Shown: positions 55,627-64,000 of the stretch, in pieces
How positions within the stretch are numbered: position 1 is the stretch's first letter
Layout: each line of letters opens with the position of its first letter
NCBI RefSeq assembly: GCF_905171775.1
Contig: NC_053497.1
Location: 36,734,781 to 36,798,780 of the forward strand
From: Rana temporaria
Taxonomy: Eukaryota > Chordata > Amphibia > Anura > Ranidae
Length of the DNA stretch: 64,000 bases
Direction of reading: 5' to 3'
Translations under genes and position numbers: made by a program
Notes under the pieces: generated by a model
The model's database searches: none
Told to the model about the DNA's origin: nothing
The model's input: the letters and a program-made list of their open reading frames with translations, nothing else

Positions 55627-56053
55627 TGGCGTAAGGTTGCTCCTGCTATTAGGAGGCGCAGCCAATGTTAAGTATGGACGTCGTGCCCGCTTCGAAATTT
55701 GAATTTTTTACGTCGTTTGCGTAAGTCATTCGCGAATAGAGCTGGACGTAATTTCTGTTCACGTCGAAACCAATACGTCGTTGCGGCGTACTTGGGAGCA
55801 ATGCAAACTGGGATATGTACACGGACGGCGCATGCGCCGTTTTGTAAAACACGTCAATCACGTCAGGTCATAACACATTAGCATAAAACACGCCCCCTTC
55901 CACATTTGAATTACGCGGGCTTACGCCGGCCCTATTTACGCTACGCCGCCGCAACTTACAGAGCAAGTGCTTTGTGAATAAGTTACGGTGGCGTAGTCTA
56001 AATACGATACGGTGCGCCGCCGTAAGAAGAAGCGCAGGTACATAAATCTAGCC
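55627..56053. mobile_element. GGGCCAGATTC-type MITE, family C, left-truncated
   Basis: It starts inside the family at 'GGCGTAAGGTTGCTCCTG' and ends ATAAATCTAGCC. About 300 bp of the left half are missing. It keeps GACGGCGCATGCGCCGTT. Non-coding. Confidence 0.7.
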
Positions 56054-56273
56054 TAAAGCCGCAATCCGGGCTCTTGATGGCACGGGAGAGCCCAGAGAAG
56101 CACCGGATGGCGGCGGGAGGGGGGGGGAGGTCCCCTCCCGCTGCCTATAAGAGGGATCGCCGCTTTGATCGTTCGTATCGTGCACAGAATCGGCGATGTG
56201 ATGTGGCAATGTGATATCACCGCACAAAGTCGAGGATGTCCCAGGGACGTCCTAGGTCGTCAAGAGGTTAAAT
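56054..56273 (-). repeat. TTAACC-type repeat fragment, reverse orientation
   Basis: Reading backwards from the TTAA at about 56267-56270, TTAACCTCTTGACGACCTAGG. G-rich core 'GGCGGGAGGGGGGGGGAGG'. Same style as 14713-15533. Confidence 0.45.
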
Positions 56274-57581
56274 ATTTTTTTATTTTCTATGTTCTTTCTT
56301 TCTCCTTGTTCCTTCCAATTTCTTTTTGATCAGCTACGCACACTCTCCTGCATGCATGCTTGAGCTAAGGGCAGATGGATTTGAGAAAGTAAATGCTACA
56401 TAAAGCATGGATGGGGGAGTTTTGGTTTGTGGTGGTCAGGTGCAGTAAAGATCCGCTTTAATCTCTGTAGTGCAAGGGACCCCACTGAGGACTTATTTTG
56501 TTTTCCTTTCTTGTGTCTGGAATTATGCTTTAAAACCCTCATCTTCCCGTCTCAAACAGTACGTGAGAATGGTCTATCAATGTGGCACTATAATAAAATA
56601 TTATAAAAAATAGAAATGGCTAAAAAGTGGAATTTCAGGTCCATAGTCTACCTGAAGTTATTCTTCAAAATCTCTTTTGTACCGAACTAGTAATTTACTT
56701 TTATCAGATTTTAAAACAAAAAAAGGTTTTTGAATAAGTAATGATTTATCTACTGCGTCCTATAAACAGTAAAACGGCCTTTTGTGTTAAATGTTATCCA
56801 AACATCACAGCCGACTATACATTAAACAAAGAGGGGAAATAGGAACAGAGGAGAGGTACAGCAGAAGGGCTCTATGACTAATATTTTCCACTCTGTAATT
56901 TAACAAACCCTCTTTCCGTAATGACAGATAGCTCTGCAAGGGACATACGTGTCATAGATCTGAGCCAAATAACAAGGCCTGGAAATAAATTAAACATCAA
57001 AAAGAGAACACTGGTCTGTACAGCAGACTTCTTTCATTGGCAACCATAAAAAAACGTTCAGTGGATGTAAAGCAACCAGCCCCGGGCCAAAACACGGCAC
57101 TAAAAGCATTTTAAGGATGCAGGAGTGAGGTGATTACAGTGTCCTGACCTCTGTCAGGATAGGAGATGTGGCAGAATGCAGGTAGAGTTCCCTTGCCTGA
57201 GGCAGAAAAATGGGGACCACAATGAAAACCTTTATACCAGCCTGCATAGCCTACAATGGCTCTGTTACACAGCAATTGTTATTAGAACAAAAAGGAAATG
57301 GGTAAACATAACCCTTATTATATCCTCAGGATCCACCTCAAGGAGACCCGTGGCTCAGCAGCTGTTGTAGGCCATGCAGTCTGCTAATAGGAGAAGATCC
57401 ACTGCCTGTCTAAACCAGGCCATTCACCACCACAGAGCTCCCCAAACTTTCATCACCCACATTCCCATGGCGCCTACCAATGTTTGAATACCACCTGTAC
57501 TATTAAACCTTACCACAAGTACAACCTGGTACTACCACTGCGCCTTTTATGCTTGTGGGGAGGCGGCGAGGCAGTAAACAC
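56274..57581. other. Unassigned, possibly low-copy 1.3 kb
   Basis: No repeat ends or motif-bearing frames. If the window overlaps a host intron or intergenic region, this and 58790-59880 are the most likely low-copy stretches. Confidence 0.4.
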
Positions 57582-57584
57582 ACA

Positions 57585-58326
57585 GGGCTAGATTCATAAA
57601 GGACATACGACGGCGTATCTCCAGATACGCCGTCGTATGTCCGAATGAGCGCGGTCGTATCTATGCACCTGATTCATAGAATCAGTTACGCATAGATTTT
57701 GCCTAGATACGAGCGGCGTAAGTCTTCTACGCCGTCTTATCTTAGGGTGCATATTTACGCTGGCCGCTAGGGGCGCTTCCGTAGATTTAAGCGTAGAATA
57801 TGCAAATGAGCTAGATACGCCGATTCAGAAACGTACGTCCGCCCGGCGCATTGATTTACGTCGTTTACGTAAGGCTTTTTTCAGCATAAAGTTACCCCTG
57901 CTATATGAGGCGTAGCCAATGTTAAGTATGGACGTCGGGACAGCGTCGAATTTTCCGTTGTTTACGTCGTTTGCGTAAGTCGTACGCGAATAGGGCTGTG
58001 CATAAGTTACGTTCACGTCGAAAGCATTGACTATTTGCGACGTGATTTCGAGCATGCGCACTGGGATACGTTCACGGACGGTGCATGCGCCGTTCGTTAG
58101 GAGCGTCAATTACGTGGGGTCAAGGCTCATTATAATACAACACGCCCACTGCCTGGACAATTTGAATTAGGCGGGCTTACGCCGGCCCATTTACACTATG
58201 CCGCCGTAACTTAGGACGCAAGTTCGTTGTGAATACGGTACCTGCCTCACTAAGTTACGGCGGCGTAGTGTATCTGAGATACGCTACGCCCGCCAAAAGA
58301 TAGGCAATTCTACCTGAATCTACCTA
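57585..58326. mobile_element. GGGCCAGATTC-type MITE, family C
   Basis: Starts GGGCTAGATTCATAAAGG and ends CCTGAATCTACCTA, with ACA on both sides (57582-57584 and 58327-58329). The right end is mutated. 742 bp. Confidence 0.75.
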
Positions 58327-58361
58327 ACAGTGTCCAGTTGCAGAAACAGAACTTGTATTAA

Positions 58362-58600
58362 CCACTTTAGCTCTGGAAGATTTACCCTTCTTCATGACCA
58401 AGTAATTTTTTGTGATACGGCACTGCATTACTGTAACTCACAATTGCGCAGTCGCGCCACACTGTAACCAAATAAAATGTATGTCCCTTTTGTCCACAGA
58501 TAGAGCTTTCTTTTGGTGGTATTTGGTCACCTCTGCGTTTTTTTTATTTTTTGCGCTGTAAACAAAAAAAGGCAGACAATTTTGAAAAAATTGTCACTGG
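58362..58600 (+). repeat. TTAACCACTT-type repeat, truncated
   Basis: TTAA (58358-58361) then CCACTTTAGCTCTGG. 'CAATTGCGCAGTCG' and 'TTTTGGTGGTATTTGGTCAC' match 38966-39060. The right part is lost. Confidence 0.55.
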
Positions 58601-58639
58601 TTGCAAGACGCCAGGCCCTAGCAACCAGTTCCAGAATTG

Positions 58640-58776
58640 TAGTTAGTAGGGGGTGGCTGTGTCCTCTATTTCATTCCGGGACACTTTATTGTCCCGGAAT
58701 GAAGGTGCCCGGGACCCAGGACAGACATGTCAATTGCAGGACAGTCCCGGACAATCCGGGACACGTGGGCACCCTA
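58640..58776 (-). mobile_element. hAT fragment related to 22005-23021
   Basis: It ends CCGGGACACGTGGGCACCCTA, the inverse of a TAGGGTGACCACGTGTCC-type end, with 'CATTCCGGGACACTTTATTG' inside. Left end missing. Confidence 0.65.
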
Positions 58777-58789
58777 GTTACCAAGTGGC

Positions 58790-59880
58790 TTTAGTGGCCC
58801 TCACTCTTCAAAAGGTTGTTCACCCCTTAAAGGTAAATAAAAAAGAGCATTTAGAGGATCTGGTGATCAGATAGAGGGTGGGGTGAAAATAATCCCAGAC
58901 TAGGGTTTGCGGTTTGCTAGGGTCTCGTTGCTGTCTGTGTCCCAGTTTAGAAGAATCTCCTCTCTTCCAGAGTGATAATCCAGATAGAATGTGATGGGAA
59001 ATGAAGGACAGCCATTCTAACCCTTGTCAACGATGCCAAAACTAAAAGACAAATCTTTTGGCTGGTACTTGGCTTTAAAAACAGACGCCCTCCCATGTTT
59101 GGACTATGAGGAATAGCATGGGACATTACAGAGCTGGTGACAGGAGTCCTCATTCACCATTCCTAAAGAAGGTTTCCCAGGCTCTGACCTGTCACTGTAG
59201 TATTAAGTCAGAGGTCACAAGCCACCCACAGCCAAACAGTGGCCATGTGTCATGTGCGTGTAAACATTATCATCTCCTACACTGATTTTTATTCCACCAC
59301 CCAGCTTGGCAACGAATCTGCAAAATGTCATCCAGGACAGATGTCAGGGTTAGGCTACTGACAGGTGACAATAGCATCTCTAACATGACGCCGGGCCTAG
59401 CTCCTTGATATCGTCACATGCTACGCAGAGCATCAGACGGCTCTTACGGCAAAGCTTCTCTTATCGTTCCCCCAAGCAGGATAATAAGGATAAGGATAAT
59501 CTTATTTCTCGCTAAGAAAGACCAATCAAGCCTGCCAACTTGAGTTTTCTGTTCACTCTGATCCCTTGGATACATTTACTACAGTTCTTAAAGCTCCATA
59601 CGGTTCTTTATTGAAAACACAATTACTTTCTGGGATTGGACGGGCAAAATATCCAAATGCTTGACATGGGTGATTTAGCCGCACACTGCTCTGTTGATGG
59701 GTGAATTTTGAGTTATTATTAAAATAAATTGCAGGCAACTTGCACGCTTTTTGCTGCTCTATTCCTTTGAGTCACATTCACAATGGTGCTTGATGCAGGA
59801 GCTTATCCAGTCTCCCTCTCAATGGGGTTATGTGCAACCGACGCTCCAACCAGCTAAGAACAACATAGCCAGCCACAGCC
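58790..59880. other. Unassigned, possibly low-copy 1.1 kb
   Basis: No gene, ends or tandem repeats recognised. Confidence 0.4.
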
Positions 59881-59888
59881 AGACTACA

Positions 59889-60705
59889 CAGGGCCGATCC
59901 TAGGGTCACAGGCGCCTGGGTGCAGAAATATTTCTGGCGCCCCCACATGGGCGTTGTCGTTTTACTAACTCCTCCCCTTTACAAATGTTTCGATGGCAAC
60001 GACTCAACCACAGAGATGCTCCCCCACCAAGTCTTCATTACCCTGGGATCCTTACATGATCTCTTAACAATAAACAAAATACAGGAAGAGAAGCAGAGTA
60101 CTTTATTGGGACCTGGAGGGGGGGCTCTCTGATGGACACACAGAGAGGGCTTCTGTTAGAAAGAGCCCTCAGACATACTACAGACATGATACAGGAGACG
60201 GTCAGAGACTGCAGACATGATACAGGAGACGGTCACAGATTGCAGACATGATACAGGAGACGGTCAGAGACTGCAGACATGATACAGGAGATGGTCAGAG
60301 ACTGCAGACATGATACAGGAGACAGTCAGAGACTGCAGACATGATACAGGAGATGGTCAGAGACTGCAGACATGATACAGGAGACAGTCAGAGACTGCAG
60401 ACATGATACAGGAGACAGTCAGAGACTGCAGACATGATACAGGAGACGGTCAGAGACTGCAGACATGATACAGGAGACAGTCAGAGACTGCAGACATGAT
60501 ACAGGAGACAGTCAGAGACTGCAGACATGATACAGGAGACGGTCACAGATTGCAGACATGATACAGGAGACGGTTAGAGACTGCAGACATAGTACACAAA
60601 CAAGGAGAGAAGGAGGGAGGGGAGAACTCTGCCACTTCAGTGCCCCAAACTCTGCAGGCGCCTGGGTGCAATGCACCCTGTGCACCCTGCCTAGGATCGG
60701 CCCTG
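59889..60705. mobile_element. hAT-type element (CAGGGCCGATCC ends) with internal minisatellite
   Basis: Starts CAGGGCCGATCCTAGG and ends CCTAGGATCGGCCCTG, with a perfect 8-bp duplication AGACTACA (59881-59888 and 60706-60713). It is the inverse of 22159-22813 at both ends ('AATATTTCTGGCGCCCCCAC', 'GGTGCAATGCACCCTGTGCA'). Its centre is replaced by a 31-bp tandem array. Confidence 0.9.
60182..60590. repeat. 31-bp minisatellite, about 13 units
   Basis: Unit AGACATGATACAGGAGACGG followed by TCAGAGACTGC, with few variants (AGACAG, AGATGG, TCACAGATTGC). It sits inside the hAT element and is absent from the 22159-22813 copy. Confidence 0.95.
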
Positions 60706-60908
60706 AGACTACATGACTATACGCCAGTACTCACATGAACACATGCATGGTGTATGGACATATTCCCGGGGCCTGGGCATAGGTCTACACACTGTACATT
60801 TTTACGCAAGTTCCAGCATATACTCATGTATAGTTTGTGGCACCATTCATGTAAGCACAACCCGTACTCGGAAATATATTAGATTTTATGTCATAGGTGG
60901 CATCATAT

Positions 60909-61350
60909 CAGTGTTGCCAACCTACCAGATTTAAATTTACTGACACGACACCCAAAATTTACCTGCACAGCCAAGTTTTTACTGGCAGTTACAAAAGTTA
61001 CAAAATTACAGTTTTAAGTGCAAATTCCAGTAATTAGGCTACAAATAAGTACACAGTGCAATTAGCAATGTGATTTAAGGTAGATATTAAGGCAAAAAGC
61101 ATATTCTTAATTTATATTCGATATAGTAAGTAAGTAGCTCAGGGACAGGACTCAGGAGGCCAATACAATAAAATGGGTGATGCACACATGAAATTGACAA
61201 GCAGGCACTTGGAATGTGCAGTTCCGAGCTGAGCATCACAGCCATATTTTTTTACTGGCAACCTTTTCCTCTTACTGGCTTTTACTGGCAGGAGAAAAGT
61301 GACAATTTTTTCCTGGCTGCCAGTAAAAATACTGACGGTTGGCAACACTG
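60909..61350. mobile_element. hAT-type MITE (CAGTGTTGCCAACC ends)
   Basis: Starts CAGTGTTGCCAACCTACC and ends GGTTGGCAACACTG. Flanks CATCATAT (60901-60908) and CTTCATAT (61351-61358), one mismatch. 442 bp, no transposase. Confidence 0.85.
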
Positions 61351-61487
61351 CTTCATATGCCATGTGCATGAGGCCTTCTATATGGCCAGCAAGTTTCTTG
61401 TAAGTGTAACTTTTTAGGGGGGCTTTTTTAATAAATTTAAAAGCATAGAACACTATGGTACTTGTGTTTTTTGTTTCATGTCCTTAA

Positions 61488-62388
61488 AGAAAAAGTAAAC
61501 CCTCACAATTTTTTTTTAAAAAAGCCCCTGCAAGAGAAAGACATAATGAGCTAGTATGCACAGCATACTAGCTAATTATGTGTCATTTACCTGAGAATGA
61601 AGCCCTGAAGTCCTCCTCGGTACCGTCCGCCGCCGCCATGTCCCCTCGGAGCTTTCTTCCTATTATTGCCGCTCCGGCGCTGTGATTGGCCGGAGCGGCG
61701 TTGACGTCACTCCCGCGCATGCGCGTGGGGCCGGCAGATCCCCACGCATGCGCGGAATTCAGGCATTATTCCCAGCATCTACAGTTCACAACCACTGCAT
61801 GGTTAGTGCGCCTGCGCCGTTGTCTACGGCGCATGTGGCGGTGCATTCCTTTCTGCATATATCTCCTAAACCGTGTAGGTTTAGGAGATATTGCAAACAC
61901 CTACAGGTAAGCCTTATGCCGCGTACACACGATCAGCGCATCCGATGAGAACGGACCGATGGACCGATTTTATCGGTTAACCGATGAAGCTGACTGACGG
62001 TCCGTCGCGCCTATACACCATGGGTTAAAAAAACGATCGTGTCAGAACGCGGTGACGTAAAACACAACGACGTGCTGAAAAAAACGAAGTTGAATGCTTC
62101 CAAGCATGCGTCGACTTGATTCTGAGCATGCGTGGATTTTTAACCGATAGTTGTGCCTACTAACGATCGTTTTTTTCTCATCGGTTAGGAATCCATCGGT
62201 TAAATTTGAAACAAGTTGGCTTTTTTTTAACCGATGGTTAAATAACCGATGGCACCCACACACGATCGGTTTGGACCAATGAAAACGGTCCATCAGACCA
62301 TTCTCATCGGTTTAACCGATCGTGTGTACGCGGCATTAATCTAGGCTTACCTGTAGGTGAAAGTGCTTTAGGAGTGTTTACAACCACT
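61488..62388. mobile_element. TTAA-type MITE, family F, interrupted by a family A MITE
   Basis: TTAA at 61484-61487 and 62389-62392. It carries the same GAGCTAGTATGC, CTCCTAAACC and CTACAGGTAAGCC hairpins as 52623-53059. The last hairpin is split by the insertion at 61917-62335. Confidence 0.82.
61917..62335. mobile_element. Fold-back MITE, family A copy 3
   Basis: Starts TGCCGCGTACACACGATC and ends GATCGTGTGTACGCGGCA, with TTA on both sides (61914-61916 and 62336-62338). The homologous F element at 53000-53020 shows the uninterrupted hairpin, which supports the TTA target. 419 bp. Confidence 0.88.
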
Positions 62389-62392
62389 TTAA

Positions 62393-63175
62393 CCCCTGGA
62401 AATATAAGTGGAATTGATTATTGAAAAGCGAGTGGAGGAAGGTGTTTTTTGCAGAAAATTCAAACGTTGATTACCCCCACAGAGGCGCAGTCTGGGGACT
62501 GTAGGAATTACTACCATTGGTAAAGTGGATTGATTGTGGTGGACATGAGGAGTGATCTGTCTATGAGTTTTATACTCATCCTGGAGGAGATCAGGCATTT
62601 TAGCAGGTGGTGGTGTGCACTGAATATTGGATCCATTTAAATAGGATTTTACACAGCGGTGACAGCTTTGGAAACCTACATATGAACTGTTTTTTATTTT
62701 TCATAAATTGTTTTATGGAATGTATAATTAAATGTTTATATAAGATCTATAGATACGCAGCGCTGCACTATTTTCACAAATGAATCATACAGGAGCTGCT
62801 GTCAGTCTACAGCTAGGGGCAGGCTGGGAGATGTGGTTGCCTGCATCATCGCAGGCAGGCTACGAGAACGTACAGTGCGCCATACATCGGTGCAGCGTCC
62901 TGTACCCTCATACACTAGAAAGGGGTGGCTGGCACAACAGTGAGAAACCAAGAAATAATCTAGGTTTCATGTCGTGATGACCTAGGAAGATAAGGCTGCT
63001 GGCAGGGTCACTGGGTTACTTAGTAAAAAAGAATACAATTATAAATGAAGCCCATTCTAAAAAGAATTATGGCTCAAATGTATAAACAATCAACATATAT
63101 TTTTGTGGGTTACACTTGCTATCCCCTCTCCAATCTGCTTGCTGCGGCGTGCCACATTACTGCTCTCCTTGGGTA
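62393..63175. other. AT-rich retroelement-like tail and unassigned sequence
   Basis: 'ATAGATACGCAGCGCTGCAC' and the AT-rich run before it (62630-62783) resemble 26100-26290. The remainder shows nothing recognisable. Confidence 0.3.
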
Positions 63176-63378
63176 AGGTGACCAGATTTTTAAAATTAAA
63201 TCCGGGGACATTTTTTTTTCCCGCAAATGGTAAACTATTTTATACGCATATTTTCCTCAAAATTATATATGCAGTCAGTGGTGTAGCGTGGGTTGTCAGC
63301 ACCCGGGACAAGGCAAGAAATTTGCACCCCCACCCGACTTTTAGCACTCCCCGAGTCCCTTCCACTAGTACAGTAGTA
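63176..63378. mobile_element. Overlapping hAT-end fragments
   Basis: 'AAGGTGACCAGATTTTTAAAA' with 'AATCCGGGGACA' is a hAT-like terminus repeated at 63666. 'CAGTGGTGTAGCGTGGG' at 63276 is another hAT-like start. Neither has a findable partner end. Confidence 0.45.
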
Positions 63379-63665
63379 CTGACCGACTTGATTCCTACAC
63401 TGACCTATCTGACCACTGCACTAACCTACCTCATTCCTACACTGACCTACCTGACCATTACACTGACCTACATGATCCCTATACTGACCTACATGATGCC
63501 TACACTGACCTACCTGTTCCCTATGCTGACCTACCTAATCCCTATGCTGACCCCTACACTGACCTACCTGACCACTGCACTAACCTACCTGATCCCTACA
63601 CTTACCTATCTGATCCCTATGCTGATCTACCTGATCCCTACACTGACCTACCTGATCCCTACACT
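63379..63665. repeat. 21-bp minisatellite
   Basis: Degenerate units CTGACCTACCTGATCCCTAC, about 13 copies. Since 21 is divisible by three, the array is open in all frames and yields a repeated LTYLIPT peptide; I do not read it as a gene. Confidence 0.92.
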
Positions 63666-64000
63666 AAGGTGACCAGATTTTTTTAATGAAATCCGGGGAC
63701 ATATTTTTTCTTTCCTAGTAATGGCAACAATCAGCGACTCTCTGCCCGTCGCCGCCCGCCTCACAGCCTCTCAAGTCTCACTCTCCGGGCCCCGGCTACT
63801 ACTGGATGGGGAGCGGAACAAGATCACTCCGCCAGGGAAGGCAAGGAGATAAGCAGGTGGCTGGCCAGGATTTGAGCCAAGGCAGAAGAACATGCGAGCG
63901 AAGCTGAATGGGCATGCGCCCGAAACTGAAGAAATTTTCCCTCCACTCTGACCAGCACATGATCATCAGAAAGGGGCACGGATAATGGGCAAAATATAAC
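63666..64000. mobile_element. hAT-like element start, cut by window end
   Basis: 'AAGGTGACCAGATTTTTTTAA' with 'AAATCCGGGGACATA' repeats the start at 63176, so the minisatellite lies between two copies of the same end. The remainder is GC-rich, with no gene. Confidence 0.45.

Noticed and set aside
60182..60590. Possible CRISPR-like array (31-bp period)
   Set aside because: No spacers: the whole 31-bp unit repeats. It is a minisatellite within a hAT element.
63103..63672. 189-residue open frame with repeated LTYLIPT units
   Set aside because: The 21-bp minisatellite period is a multiple of three, so any open frame persists. No start context or signal supports a gene.

Overview
This window looks like non-coding DNA from a large, transposon-rich vertebrate genome. 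The best guess is an anuran amphibian (frog), probably ranid. That guess rests on the repeat content: TTAA-targeting T2/Kolobok-type MITEs ending AAAGNGG, many hAT MITEs, Tc1-like remnants, L1/Tx1-like LINE tails, and fold-back elements ending GTGTGTACGGGGCC. I recognise no host protein-coding gene, rRNA, tRNA or CRISPR array. The only protein-coding sequence is decayed transposon protein: two Tc1-like transposase pseudogenes and two L1-like ORF2 remnants. All other open frames look like chance frames, mostly inside palindromic or tandem repeats.

Layout. 0-9 kb: hAT MITEs, GGCC-ended fold-back MITEs (one a head-to-tail dimer), and a retroelement-like stretch interrupted by two opposed 0.7-kb MITEs that form a giant inverted repeat. 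9-21 kb: five GGGCCAGATTC-type MITEs, hAT elements, T2-type elements and microsatellites. 22-31 kb: hAT nested in hAT, a TA/TG microsatellite tract, and a Tc1 element split by two adjoining TTAA MITEs. 31-42 kb: minisatellites, a minus-strand solo LTR and mostly unrecognised sequence. 42-45 kb: a chain of TTAA MITEs joined end to end, one carrying a 302-bp insertion that opens with a perfect 100-bp-arm palindrome. 45-50 kb: Tc1 remnant, a large TTAA element, an imperfect tandem duplication with a nested MITE, and a plus-strand solo LTR. 51-56 kb: an old L1-like remnant interrupted by a hAT element, a GGGCC MITE and a younger L1-like insertion. 56-64 kb: more MITEs, a 31-bp minisatellite inside a hAT element, and a 21-bp minisatellite.

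The strongest result is that insertion footprints can be read directly. Target-site duplications (TSDs) of 8 bp mark hAT elements, TTAA marks T2/Kolobok or piggyBac-like elements, 3 bp marks PIF/Harbinger-like elements, 4 bp with TG...CA ends marks solo LTRs, and 15-16 bp marks target-primed retroelements. Several nested insertions also leave a homologous uninterrupted site in the same window, so pre-insertion sites and relative order can be inferred. The repeats share no pathway. They form a layered record of successive insertions, all non-autonomous or dead as seen here.
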